NCBI GenBank assembly: GCA_026214975.1
Contig: CM047805.1
Location: 195,734,601-195,798,600 of the forward strand
Origin: Gentiana macrophylla
Lineage: Eukaryota; Streptophyta; Magnoliopsida; Gentianales; Gentianaceae
Length of the DNA: 64,000 nucleotides
Reading direction: 5' to 3'
The notes beneath the pieces were generated by a model. It made no database searches and had not been told where the DNA came from. It saw nothing but the letters and a program-made list of their open reading frames with translations. This document shows positions 11,758 through 23,147 of this stretch, piece after piece. Position numbers and translations under genes: made by a program. The first letter of the stretch is position 1. Each line of letters starts with the position of its first letter.

Positions 11758-12547
11758 CTTAACATAAGTGAACATCACTTTTGCCTCTTGCAATTTGTAC
11801 AAGTGAATTGGTTTCACTTTCACTTGATCAAACAAAAACTGGAGAGGAATCCCATAAGATTTTCTCCCATAAAATATCCTTCTTCTGATGTCCTCTCTTT
11901 GCTGCTAACTTACCAATATCAATCTCTCATTGAATTTGCTCCTTCAGTCTGTTGAAAACGAAGACTGACCAGTTGAACTCAAGGCCCTAATAGATAATGG
12001 CCATTAGTCTGGTCCGGACTTCGGTCATCCCATGCATGGATCCTTTCTTCCCTTCAATGCTCTTAGTAATCAAGTGAACAAATTTAGCAAACGGCTGTTT
12101 GAGCACCGATCTTGGGTAGTTGAGTTTCTTTGCTGCAGATTTGGGTTCTTGGAAATCTTTGTCCAGAAGGTGTTGATGTTGATTTCCATATCCTTTATCT
12201 CCAAGGGCCCAGAGTTGGGGAGATTTAGATAGCTATGAAGGAGTCCTGGTGTGACTACCAACTCTGCCGAACATGTTGCTGGTAATGCTATCCGGTGATC
12301 CCTTCTTTTTGCCTGGAAAAAACATAGCATTTTTCCAGAATGCAATTAGGGTTTCATAGTAGATATTGGTGATTGGTCAGTTCAGAAAGGTCATTAATCC
12401 AAGGTTGGGGCATCCATCCGCCAATCGATGTGCTTGAGGATCATTGTTGCATAGAGTGAGATAATGCTCAGTTTTAAAGAACGATCTAGTGGTGATCGAT
12501 CTCTCATCTGCTTTGTCTGGACTTTTGATCGAGGAAGATGATGCCAT
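11758..12547 (-). pseudogene. C1 env-position ORF, N-terminal part
   Basis: The likely start is the minus ATG at 12547 (MASSSSIKSPDKADE). It is followed by a frame to 12377 with FFKTEHYLTLC and, after a frameshift, an open stretch 12345-12070. The ORF is then cut by N1 at 11758. It lies about 610 bp downstream of the RNase H end, the usual place of the third ORF in SIRE/Maximus elements. I recognise no domain, and the call depends on position and on continuity with 4514-3391. Confidence 0.5.
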
Positions 12548-13160
12548 TGTCCTTAAGAAATTTTGAGATAGAAACCTTTGAGATTTCATAGAAAAAAGGG
12601 TTCAAGAAATTCAAAGAGGGCGTAAAGTTTGTGAAAAACTGAAGTGTTGCTTATATAGGTGGATATTTTGATAGTGTGAAAGCGGTTGAATATGGAAGGA
12701 TAGGGGTGGAGTAATGGCATGATTTGTTTATATAAATCGTGGTTTTTGAGTGAAGTGGGGGAGAGTATTGAGGCATGTAATGATTAGTGCCTGGGAATCG
12801 AGGCATTGCAGTCATTCTCTCTTGAGAAGTAATAACCTCCATGATTTAAAAATAAACTCAACGTGGGTAATCCTTCATATTAAATAGATAAATCCTTAGA
12901 TTTTCCACATGTGTATATGCATTATTCATTTCACACTTTCTTGATAATTCTTTCACCGGTGGAGTGATGAAATCAGTACGCTGATTATTCTGATGGTCTT
13001 TCATTGAGATGATTCATCAAAACTGTTCCTAAAAATCGGTGGAGTGAACTTCACTAGTACCATTGCCTTACCTGCCAAGTGAGCGCACCCAAAATGGCAA
13101 AGGTTCAGTCAGCTGCTGAAGTTACTACACTGATTACTCCACTTAGCTGCTCTCTGTAAC
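12548..13160 (-). other. C1 spacer between pol and third ORF
   Basis: No coding signal is seen on either strand. The position fits the untranslated stretch or splice-acceptor region before the env-position ORF, but I see no feature that decides it. Confidence 0.4.
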
Positions 13161-14209
13161 TTAGGCAATTTCAATGATTACCAACTCAGTTCTCAACTTA
13201 CAAAATCTTTCATGACTGAGTGGTTTAGTGAAAATATTAGCCAATTTCTCTTCTATAGATATATATCTCAAGATTACATCTCATTTCTCCACATGATCTC
13301 TTATAAAGTGATGTATTACATCAATGTGCTTTGTTGTTGAGTGAAGTAGGTTTTATGTAATAGATATTGCACTTGTATTGTCACACATGATTGGAATTTT
13401 CTAATCCTCTATTCCATAATCTCTTAGCTGTCGTCTTATCCATAATACATGTGCACAACAACTACCTATTGTTATATATTCTGTTTCAGCTATTGAGGTG
13501 GATATGGAATTTTGTTTTTTACTAAACAATGATACTAGTCTGCTGCCTAGCATCTGACAAGTTCCAGAAGTGCTTTTTCTGTCAATCTTGCATCCAGCAT
13601 AGTCTGAATCTAAATAAAATAGCAATTTGAATCTTCCATCTTTTGGATACCAAATTCCTACATTGATTGTGTGCTTCAAATACTTGATGATTTTCTTAGC
13701 TACCAACAAGTGTGATTCTTTTGGTTGAGCTTGAAATCTTGCACATACACCTACTACAAATGCTATAACAGGTCTACTTGTAGTTAGGTATAGTAGAGAT
13801 CCAATGATTCCTCTGTATAATTTTTTATCAACATCCTTCCCATTTTAATCCTTTCCAAGTATAATTCTGGCACACATAGGTGTTTCAGAAGTTCCACTAG
13901 TGTCCATACCGTACTTGTTGATTAATTCTTTTGTATACTTTGCTTGATTGATGAAGATCCTGTCTTTTATATGTTTTACTTGTAATCTAAGGAAGTAGTT
14001 GAGCTCTCCCATCATACTCATCTGAAATTTACTTTTCATCAGATTTGCAAACTTCTCACACAGTTTATCATCTTCTGTTTCAAAGATGATATCATTGACA
14101 TAGATCTCAACTAGAAAAGTGCTTGTTCTATCTTCCAGTTTAAAAAGAGTCTTGTCAATGATTCCTTTGCTGAATCCATTGTTGATTAGGAATTGTGACA
14201 GTGTCTCGT
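13161..14209 (-). pseudogene. C1 RT C-terminal half and RNase H
   Basis: Read on minus, the frame resumes at the G1 insertion point (TLSQFLINNGFSKG). RT motifs follow, including the active-site box at 14091-14102, which reads YVND in place of YVDD. The LNYFLRLQVKH region comes next, then RNase H with YLDSDYAGCKIDRKSTSG (about 13620-13560) and a degenerate tail containing TKHID, FIRDHVEK and ANIFTKPL, ending at 13161. There are stops at about 13340 and 13285. The Asp-to-Asn change removes a metal-binding residue of RT. Confidence 0.88.
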
Positions 14210-15756
14210 TGTTAAGGGTGAATTTATACGATTTATAACGCTATATTCTATGATATTTTCCCTCATATTCGTATAAAATTGCATAAGAAACGAGTGTTTA
14301 ACGGAAGCATTGAGTGAATGAGGTTTTTAACGAGTTAATCGCAAAATTGGTTGATTTTGGTATTTTAATTGTGATTTTATGATTATTTGGATGATATTAC
14401 ATTTTGCGATGTTTTGATATGTTATAGATGCACAAATTCGAGCTCAAGAGGTGATTCAAAGAGGATCAAGTCGGATTTAATTAAAGAGGAAGAGATAACG
14501 ATGATTTACATTGAAGAAGAAGGGATAAGTATGAAAAAAATCAAGATGAAGTTGATTCTGGACTGGCGTCCAGAAGCTTGAATCAGCGTCCAGACTGGAC
14601 GAGCGTCCACCATCTCCAAATGAGCGTCCATTTGAGAAATTTGATACAGAGAGTTTGGATGCTGAGTGGACGGACGTCTGAAGCAAGTCCAAATCCATCT
14701 GGACGGGCGCTCACAAGTATGGACGGGCGTCCTTCGGCCGACTTAGCAGCGCCGCCTTTGTTTTCTATATATACAACGTGTTTTCTCTACCTTAAGGATA
14801 CCATATACTCATTATTCGAAACCCTAAACCTAGGGGCGGCTTTAGGCTGCGTTTTTACTTCTTTTATTCCAGTTTTTATGCTCCAAATTCTAGATTAAAA
14901 GTAGGCAGTTTTATGTTAGTTTTTTCTGCAATTTCGAGTTTCCAGAGGATGTTGAGAGGCTAAGCTTCATCAAATGAGCATTGTGAAGTCATCCTACACG
15001 TTTTGATTCCGTTTCTGCGATTATATTGTGACTATTACCTAAAGTTGTTTCCTTATTGCATGTTTATATTGTTTAATTGCAATTGTATCGAAAGATTTGC
15101 ATGTTATGATTGTCTTATGTTGATGAAAGTCTCTATAAGCCTTAGATCACCATGATAAGGAATAGTTGTTTAATCTATCGTAACGAGAGTTAATAGGTTA
15201 GATTGCTAGGTTAAAGTTTACACCTTTGCTTCGTAAAATCGTTAATCTTCGATCGAAAGATATAGATTAATAGGTGAATTACCTAAGAAATTAGGGTTCA
15301 TGTTTTAGACAAGGTGAAATCACAACTTGGTTAGAAAACATAATATAATCGAGATAGGAATTGATACTTGTTAGGATAGGTGGATCAATCGCTCGTTTGT
15401 TCATTAAAACTTGAATTTAATCCCGTGAAACTTGAATTCTCTAGATTAGTTACTTTTATTTCATATTAGTTTAAGTTTAATAGTTCGCAACCCGTGATCT
15501 TTCCGGCTTTAGATCATATCTTCCGCGTCGCTTTTACGTTTTAGTTAAGTTTGTTTTCGATTTCGTTTAGTTTTATCCGCTGTTTAGATTAGTTTTTCGT
15601 GACATAATTTAATTAGACAAAAACTAGGGTTAACAATCGCCAGTTCCCCGTAAGATCGACCCGGTATCAACCTCTATACTGTGATCCTTATACTTGAGGA
15701 AAAACCGGATTTATAAATTTTATTACTTGTTTGCTTTGTTAATAAAATCCGTGACA
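14210..15756 (+). repeat. G1 5' LTR (1547 bp)
   Basis: It starts TGTTAAGGGTG and ends ATCCGTGACA. U3 holds a cluster of inverted repeats (GGACTGGCGTCC at 14560, GGACGAGCGTCC at 14597, GGACGGGCGTCC at 14721) followed by a TATA box CTATATATACA at 14765-14775. The short open frames over 14387-14898 are part of the LTR and recur in the 3' LTR; I do not call them genes. Confidence 0.95.
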
Positions 15757-15762
15757 AGTTTT

Positions 15763-15780
15763 TGGCGCCGTTGCCGGGGA
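15763..15780 (+). promoter_or_regulatory. G1 primer-binding site (tRNA-Asp type)
   Basis: It reads TGGCGCCGTTGCCGGGGA, six bases after the LTR end. Athila-type elements typically prime from tRNA-Asp. Confidence 0.9.
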
Positions 15781-16365
15781 CCCGGACGGTTGCCTAGTTT
15801 TTGTTTTTCGTTTTTCTTGTTTTTATTTCGTTTTAATTCCTGTTTTTAGTTGATAATCGTTTAGGTTATTAGGATATTAAGGTTTTAGTTTAGGGTTTAA
15901 AGTTCTTCTTTCTCTTGTGATTAGTTTTCTTCTCTTCTATCTATCTCGCTCGCTTCTTTTTCTCTGCTTTTCCTTACCCCTTTTCTTTCTCGCAAATTTT
16001 TCGCTTTCATTTCTAGTTTTCCGCTTACCAAACGGCGCTGGGATCTTGGACGCCCGTCCGCTGGAAAATTTTCAATCTCTCGTAGTTTTTTTCATCATTT
16101 TTAGACAGCGCCCATAAAATTTGGACGCCCGTCAAGTTTTTTCAAGACCAGACGAGCGTTTGGGCATCCGAACGCTCGCCCGATCCAAAAGTTGGCGACG
16201 CCCGCCCAATCCTTTGGACGCCCGCCTGTTTTTCATCTTTTCCTTAATAATCTTGTTTCTTTTCCTTCCTTTCCTTTCTTTTCCTTTTATTAGGCTTTTA
16301 ATTTTTAGTTTAGGCTTTTAACTTCTTTGTCTTTAGGTTGCTTTCACTTGTTTTTGGTCCGGTTT
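15781..16365 (+). other. G1 leader
   Basis: This T-rich leader between primer site and gag has another cluster of the inverted repeat (GGACGCCCGTCC at 16048, a near copy at 16123, relatives at about 16150-16227). No TATA box follows this cluster. In an RNA these palindromes could act in dimerisation or packaging, but that is inference. Confidence 0.55.
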
Positions 16366-17940
16366 ATGCAAACTCGGAGTCAAAAGGACCGTTACTATAC
16401 ACCCACGACCTGAGCGAACCGTAGTCCGTCCAAACAGCAGATTTTCCGCTCGCTGCGGTTCGCGCAGACGAGCCGAGCAAGATCTCGAGGATCGGCCAGC
16501 CATGGAAATCACCGATTTTGTAATAATGGTCGCTAATGATAGACGTCGTTGGCGAGACTACGCCATGCCTGGCGTGATCACGCCAACCCGGCTATCGCCC
16601 TACCGCCATTAATGCTCGGACCTTCGAGCTAAAGCCTGGCTCATTCGGATGATGCAAAGATGCATCAATATTTCATGGGTTTTGATCGTAAAATCCACAC
16701 ACTCACTTGCATACATTCTTGGAGATATACGGCACCACATGCATCCAATGAGTAAGTGAGGATGCTATCAAACTGAAACTCTTTCCTTTTTCGTTGAAGG
16801 GAGAAGCTAAGGAGTGGTATAGCTCTCTCCCAGCTGAATCTATAAACACTTGGGCAGAACTCGAAAAGGAGTTCTTGAGTCAATATTTCCCACCTTCCAA
16901 AACTGCCCAATGTTTGAACGAGATATTCACTTTCTATCAGAAGGAGAATGAATCATTTTTTGAATGTTGGAAAAGATTCAAGTCGCTGCTTAGAAAGTGT
17001 CCCCACCATGGCTTGCCACTGGAAAGGCAAGTCAACACTTTCTTTAGTAGATTGACCGAGCTTACAAAAAGGCATGGTCAATAGTTCATCCTGGTGGGGC
17101 GTTTCAAGAAAACGCCTGATGAGGATGGGTGCTTGTTTGAGGACATTGCAAAGTACAACTCACGCCTCTTATCAAGCAATTCAAGCACCTCCCCTCCTCC
17201 TAAGGTAGAGGAGGTAAACATGCAAAGTTTGATCACCATGTCGCGGCTGATGGCAAAGATCTCAAGTTTCAAATCCGATAAATCAAACTTCTTTTCCACG
17301 TAACCCTCGTGTTTCAGATCGTGGAAAATCGCCGTCCGACCGCCATATGAATGGTCGAGTGTCAATTTAATCCCTCGCACCTTGTCAAGTGAATGTCGTT
17401 CATGATTATGGATAAGTGTAATCAAGTCACATGTCAAAACTGTGACAATATGGGGCACACTTCTCGATTCTGTCCTATGAACGGACAGAATGCTGAAGTG
17501 AATGCATTCTATGGCCAGAACAACCAAAGGTCTAATCAAGTTTCTGGCCAGAATAATTTCCAAAACCACGGGTTTAATCAATTCTTCCAGTTTCAATCCT
17601 AATTCGAATTTTAATTCGAATAAAATTTCAATAGAAACCCTGGTTTTAATCAGAACCAAAACTCAAAATTTTCCAATCCTACTCAGAGATTCAATCAAAA
17701 TTGGCCTTCCAATTCAAATTCTCAAGTTCAAAGTCGGCCCACCCAGCCCTATTCTCAAAATTTCCAAAACTCTCAGGGCCCCTCCCAATCTAACAATCTT
17801 CAAGCTAAATTGGAGGAGCAAAATAAAAGTATCCAACTCGATGACTACAAATAAGAACCTTGAGAGGCAAATTGGGCAACTCGGGTCGAACAGATTAGCT
17901 TCAAGACCCCCAGGCGTTTGCCAGTTTCACTGAGAAAAAT
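16366..17940 (+). pseudogene. gag: G1 gag
   Basis: The start at 16366 (MQTRS) matches the gag start of G2 (MQTRT at 51112). An early stop and frameshifts follow. The conserved retrotransposon gag core is open over 16794-17084 (LKGEAKEWY at the start, ending near LTELTK). A single zinc knuckle C-x2-C-x4-H-x4-C lies at 17432-17473 (CQNCDNMGHTSRFC), then an Asn/Gln-rich stretch in several frames. The product would be the capsid and nucleocapsid. At least three frame breaks make it non-functional. Confidence 0.85.
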
Positions 17941-19388
17941 CCAAAGGGAGGTCAAGTTGCTCAAACCGAATTGAACAATGGCCAATGTACTGATCTCGTA
18001 CCGTCAATTCCATACGGTAGAGAGGAGGCCAGTGCAATGAATCTAAGAAGCGGTACTCAAGTCAGTGGTCCTTCCCACCAGGGAAACCACTAGCCCCTCC
18101 TGCCATTGATAAGGCAAGAGGGGAAGCTGAGCACCTACACTCCCCTTGGCCGAAAGAGAATACTCAGGTGGCTGATCCCCTGAGAGGTGAAAAAGCTGGA
18201 AGTCCTCAGGTGGCTGAACCCCTGAGGAATGAAGAAGCAAGTGAGAGTCAGGAGGCTGATCCCCTAACGAGTAAGAAGAATGAGAAGGTAGTATGGTGGA
18301 AGGATTTGGAAGACAAAGCTATCAGTTCATCCTCAAAGAAAGTCTTTTCTGAGAGTGACTTGAAAAAGCTTCCATATCCACCAAGAAAGAGCAACATCCC
18401 TTTGAGTGAAGATAAGAAGTATGAAAAGGTGCTGAATCTCTTGAAAAATACTCAGGTAAGTCTTCCATTATCCGAGGTCTTGGTTGAAATGCCTAAGTAT
18501 ACAAAATTTATCAAGGATGTTGTTTCTTCGAAAAGGAAGTTGTCAGACATGGAGAGGCTGATTGGTGAGGATTGTTCAATGATCAATTATGAAGACTTAC
18601 CAACCAAGAGAGGTGACCCTGGAAAGTTCGTGCTTACAGTGTTAATGGGAGGCCTGGTCTTCCCTAACTCTTTGTGTGACCTGGGTGCATCCATCAGCCT
18701 CATGCCGTTGTCTGTGTGCAAACAGCTGGGTTTGATTGATCTTCTAGAACCCACTACCATGAATTTGCAATTCGCTGATAGATCTTCTAAGAAAGCAGCG
18801 GGAATCTTAAAAGACGTACTAGTTCAAATTGATAGATTTACCTTTCCCGTTGACTGGTACGTCCTTGACATTGAAAAAGGCGAAAATGTTCCCCTGATTC
18901 TTGGAAGACCCTTTCTGTCTACAGCTAGAGCCCTCATTGACTACGATGGTGGGCGAGTGACGATCCGTGTTGGTGATCAAGAGGTGAGCTATAATGTTTC
19001 CAAATCCATTCAAATACCCTCTGGTCCTCCAACCGGTTTTTCCATTGAGGAGACGTCTGATGACTTCGATGATTTGATGGAAAAGCAAGTCATGGCTATT
19101 GCAACGGAGTATGAGCGACTGGTTGATAATTTGAATAATCATGGTGTGGTAAGTCTAGAGCAGTTAGAAGCTGAATTTAGTGATGAGTTGTCGGAAGGTG
19201 AAGCTTTGGCAGTGGGACCGCTCAGTAAACTCAGCGATGTTGAGTTGAAAGGTGGAGAGCTCAAATCTAGTTTAGAAGACCCCCCTGCAGATTTGGTGTT
19301 GAAGCCGTTGCCTAAACATCTTAAGTATGTGTTTTTAAGAGAAGGTGACAAGCTTCCATTGATTATATCCGCCAAGTTTCTCGTTTAG
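17941..19388 (+). CDS. G1 aspartic protease region of pol
   Basis: The uninterrupted frame 18168-19388 (406 codons) contains the retropepsin motif DLGAS at 18678-18692, a flap-like region, and IPLILGRPFL-type sequence (PLILGRPFL at about 18892). DLG instead of DSG/DTG is common in Athila-type proteases, so I do not take it as damage. The N-terminal part is Glu/Lys-rich and has three repeats of an EADPL/AEPLR pattern near 18168-18270. The C-terminal part (to 19388) leads into RT (KLPLIISAK), where a stop interrupts the original gag-pol frame. Confidence 0.85.
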
Positions 19389-20850
19389 AGGAAATGAAAT
19401 TAATCAACGTCTTGAAGAAAAATGAAAAGGCCTTTGATGATAGGTAGGAGATATCGAGAGGATATCTCCGGACATCTGTATGCACAAGATCAAGACAAAT
19501 GAGGGTGCGAAATGTGTCGACAGCCCAGAGGAGGCTCAACCCTCATATGCAAGAGGTGGTTAAGAAAGAAATTATCAAACTTCTGGACATGGGAATCATT
19601 TATGCCATCGCCGATAGTGAATGGGTTTCCCGACTCGTGTAGTTCCCAAAAAGGAGGAATTACGATTGAGAAGAATAAGAAGGAGAGGAAATAGCATTGA
19701 GACTTGTCATCGGGTTACTGAGTCCAGATCGATTATCGAAAGCTCAATGAGGTAACCATGAAAGATCACTTTCCCTTCCATTCATTGACCCGGATGCTTG
19801 AACGTCTGGCGGGACACGATTCTATCGCTTCCTAGATGGATATTCAGGATACTTTCAAATACCCATTGATCCAACTGACCAAGAAAAGACCACTTTTACC
19901 TGCCCTTATGGTACATTCGCCTACAGGCGAATGCCATTTGGTCTTTGCAATGCCCCAGCTACATTTCAAAGATGTATGCTGGCTATCTTTGACGGGCTAG
20001 TAGAAAAAAAAAGTGTATGGAAATCTATATGGACGATTTTTCAGTCTTTGGTCAGTCTTTTGATGATTGTCTTGACAACCTTGACCAGGCCTTATCCAGA
20101 TGCGTGGAAAAGAACTTAGTGCTCAATTGGGAAAAATGCAATTTCATGGTTGATGAGGGAATAGTTCTTGGCCACAAAATCTCCGCCAAAGGTATAGAAG
20201 TTGACAGGGCAAAAGTAGAAGCTATCGAGAAGATGAGTTATCCCAAGAGTGTTCGTGAAGTGAGAGGCTTTCTTGGACATGTCGGTTTCTATAGAAGATT
20301 CATTCAAGACTTCTCCAAGATAGCCAAGCCCCTGTCTACTTTACTAAAGGAAGACGTTGAGTTCGATTTTGATGAAAACTGCAAGCAGGCGTTTGAGGAG
20401 CTTAAAAAACGTTTAATCTCTGCTCCAATTCTTATATCGCCTGACTGGAACCTACCTTTTGAGCTTATGTACGACGCATCAAACTATGCAGTTGGTGCTG
20501 TTTTAGGACAAAAATCAAAGGAAATTCCAGCCAATCTATTACATGAGCCACACATTGAATCCTTCTCAAGTTAACTATACTACTACTGAAATGGAATTAT
20601 TGGCCGTAGTCTTTGCTATGGACATGTTTCGTAGTTACTTGTTAGGAGCTCAAGTGATTGTGTGGACTGACCACGCTGCTTTGCGATATATGATGACTAA
20701 GAAAGAGGCTAAACCGCGCCTACTGCGTTTGATATTGACCCTACAAGAGTTTGACGTTCAAATTAAAGACAAAAATGGTAGTGAAAACGTAGTGGCTGAT
20801 CACGTTTCGAGAATTTTAAGTGAGGAAAAGGATGATCCAGACGATATAGA
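19389..20850 (+). pseudogene. G1 reverse transcriptase and RNase H
   Basis: RT starts in broken frames (19512-19930) that still show the RLNPHMQEV, MGIIYAIAD, YRKLNE and FLDGYSGYFQI regions, then MPFGLCNAPATFQ at 19931. The active site YMDD is intact at 20026-20037. The frame 20017-20574 runs through GFLGHVGFYRRFI and into RNase H (YDASNYAVGAVLGQ). After a frameshift near 20540, RNase H resumes at 20543-20840 with WTDHAALRYM and NVVADHVSR. Several indels break the frame. Confidence 0.88.
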
Positions 20851-22522
20851 TCTTTACTTTCCTCTAGAGAACATTATGCTTATCGACGGTTGTCCTCATG
20901 ATGTTCCATGGTATTCGTCCATCGTCAATTACCTTCATGCCCGATATCTCGATCCAGAATTGTCCTATGAGGAGAAGAAAAAGTTCTTCTCTGATTTGAA
21001 ATCTTTCGTTTGGGATGAACCTTATCTTTTTAAGATATGTAAAGATGGTTTGCTTAAAAGATGTGTTCCGTAATCTGAAAGCAAACATGATATTATTGAG
21101 CAGTGCCACAGTGGACCCACTGGAGGTCACTTTGGTCCTTGGAAAACCGTTGCTAAGATCTTCCAATCCGGTTTCTATTGGCCCACGATCTTTAAGGACA
21201 CCGAAGCTTTCTGTAAAGCTTGTGATAGGTGTCAAAGAACCGGTACTCTGACAAGGCGTTTTGACATGCCTTTGAAACCCATCCTAGAATGCGAAGTCTT
21301 TGATGTATGGGGTATCGATTTTATGGGACCATTCCCATCATCTTGTGGTAACAAATACATCTTAGTCTCTGCGTGCATTACGTGTCGAAATGGGTAGAGG
21401 CTCAAGCCACTCCTCACAATGATCATAAGACGGTCATGAAATTCTTAAAGAAGCACATCTTTGTGAGATTTGGATGTCCACGTGCCTTGATCAGTGATGA
21501 AGGGACGCATTTTCGCAACCGACCCCTAGAAAGTTCTTGAAAAGTATGGTGTTCGCTTATAAGATCTGGTACACCATATCACCCGATGACTAGTGGTCGT
21601 TGAAAGGAGCAACCAAAGCATTAAGAAGATCCTGGAAAAAAACAACAATCATGTAAAGGACTGGAGTTTGAAATTGGATGATGTACTATGGGCATACAGG
21701 ACCGCCTATAAGACTCCTATGGGTACATCTCCATATCAAATGGTCTATGGTAAGCCATGTCATCTGCCAGTCGAGTTAGAGCACAGAGCTTATTGGGCTA
21801 CGAAGTTTTTAAACTTCGATACCCAATCTTGTGGAAAACATCGATTGCAACAGTTGCATGAGTTAGACGAATTCAGACTCCAGGCCTACGAAAGTGCCAG
21901 GATCAGTAAAGAAAAGATGAAACTCCTTCACGATGCTAAAATTAAGGAGAGAGAATTTCAAGTTGGGAACAAGTTTTATTATACAATTCCAGATTACATC
22001 TGTTCCCTGGTAAGCTAAGGACACGATGGTCCGGTCCCTTTGAGATTCTCCAAATTATTCCTGGAGGCGTCTTAGAACTACGAGGTTATGGTGACCAACC
22101 ATTTCGAGTGAATGGTCAAAGGTGTAAGCACTACATTGGTGAACCTAAGGAAAAGTCTTTGATTGTTCGTTTCCTCGATATCCTCGGGTGTGGTGCTACA
22201 AAAGTCGAAGAATTTGACGAGTTTTCACCCGACTTGCTTTTGAGGAGGATGGCGGTAGTGGTCGATCTGAAGAAGTTCTAGCAGGTAGTTGGGATATGGA
22301 AGAGTATGAGAGGGAGCGTCAGCTAAAACGTCATCAGAAGACTCAGAAGATGAAGAAGTCAACCATGGGGAAGTTCAAACGTGTTTGGAAAGCTATCAAA
22401 GATTTCACCCCATGTGTTAAGTCTTTGTTTCTGCGGCGGCCGAACCATCGATCAAAGTCTAGGACGAGGTAGTGGTGGCGAGAAAAGTCAAATGGCCTCG
22501 ATCCAGGCTGAACTTTAAACGG
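20851..22522 (+). pseudogene. G1 integrase
   Basis: The N-terminal zinc domain spans the stop at 21071-21073: CKDGLLKRCVP is followed by HSGPTGGH and CKACDRCQ (HHCC). The catalytic core starts with [10 protein letters not shown] (about 21305) and continues through frameshifts near 21380 and 21530 to [21 protein letters not shown] (21690-21750). The C-terminal GPF-type module is at about 22030-22110. A tail follows with a basic patch and an aromatic helix (about 22340-22450) that resembles those of G2 and G3. Multiple frame breaks are present. Confidence 0.85.
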
Positions 22523-22570
22523 TGTCGAGCTAACGACATTAACCAAAAGCGCCACTAGGAGGCATCCTAG
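22523..22570 (+). promoter_or_regulatory. G1 two-hairpin block, copy 1
   Basis: Stem 1 is TGTCG/CGACA (22523-22538) with loop AGCTAA. The invariant AAAAGCGC follows. Stem 2 is CTAGGA/TCCTAG (22555-22570) with loop GGCA. It lies just after the integrase reading ends. Equivalent blocks occur at 23099-23147, 57194-57240 and 47694-47740 (minus), with compensatory changes in both stems. Confidence 0.7.
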
Positions 22571-22683
22571 ATATCGTTAGCTTTAGTTGTTTTTGTTTTG
22601 TGCTTTTGTAGTTTTAGTATTTAAGTTTAGCTTACTAAGTTTTGCTTTTGTTTATATCTGTCAGTTAGTTGTGCTTTCTAGAT

Positions 22684-23082
22684 ATGGATTTCGGAGTTCT
22701 ACTAGAGGTGTTACCTTTCCTTAGGAGGATCCCACTTATCACTGTAGATGACGGACCGGGAGGGACTATAGTGTTGCACGTAGACTTTGATATTAGTACC
22801 CGCATCAGGACTGTCACCTATGTTCTTATTGTTCCCCGCTGTTCGGGAGGCTGAGACTTCACTACTGAGGAGTTGCAGGCAGCTCTACGACGTCCGTACA
22901 CAATCCTGAATGATCCAATGCTGACAGATTTAGCGCTAGTGCTGCAAGCTGAACATTTTTGAGGTGTTGATGTAGCTGGTGAGGACTGGGGTCTGCAGGA
23001 TGAGTATGACTTCCCTCCGGCGATTTACATGCTCCACCGTCTTATCCGGGTGATAGATTGGTCAGCAATTTACGATGACTAG
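22684..23082 (+). pseudogene. G1 small ORF of unknown function (133 codons incl. stop)
   Basis: The reading runs from ATG at 22684 (MDFGVLLEVLPFLRRI) to TAG at 23080-23082 in a single frame, broken only by two TGA codons (22852-22854 and 22960-22962). No indel is needed. It is flanked by the two hairpin blocks, 114 bp after the first and 16 bp before the second. The product would be a small, fairly acidic protein with hydrophobic stretches but no clear membrane span. I do not recognise a family. Preservation of one frame over 399 bp suggests that it was coding. Confidence 0.5.
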
Positions 23083-23098
23083 CGTTGTTAGGTTGTTT

Positions 23099-23147
23099 CG
23101 TCGAGCAAACGACGTAAAACAAAAGCGCTTGGTGGGAGGCAACCCAC
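23099..23147 (+). promoter_or_regulatory. G1 two-hairpin block, copy 2
   Basis: Stem 1 is CGTCG/CGACG (23099-23114) with loop AGCAAA. AAAAGCGC follows. Stem 2 is GTGGG/CCCAC (23132-23147) with loop AGGCAA. It starts 16 bp after the small ORF ends, so each of the two ORFs upstream is followed by one block. Confidence 0.7.

Noticed and set aside
14387..14898. Open frames of 64 and 106 codons in the G1 5' LTR, repeated as a 170-codon frame at 27234-27746
   Set aside because: They lie in U3 across the inverted-repeat cluster and TATA box. The frame differs between the two LTR copies by single-base changes, and there is no domain. They are best read as chance frames in the LTR.
17078..17659. 193-codon minus-strand frame opposite G1 gag
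   Set aside because: It is antisense to the gag and zinc-knuckle region, has no domain and is a mirror of Asn/Gln-rich coding sequence.
18678..18692. DLGAS in the G1 protease as a lost catalytic residue
   Set aside because: The Asp is present and DLG is common in Athila-type proteases, so this is not evidence of damage.
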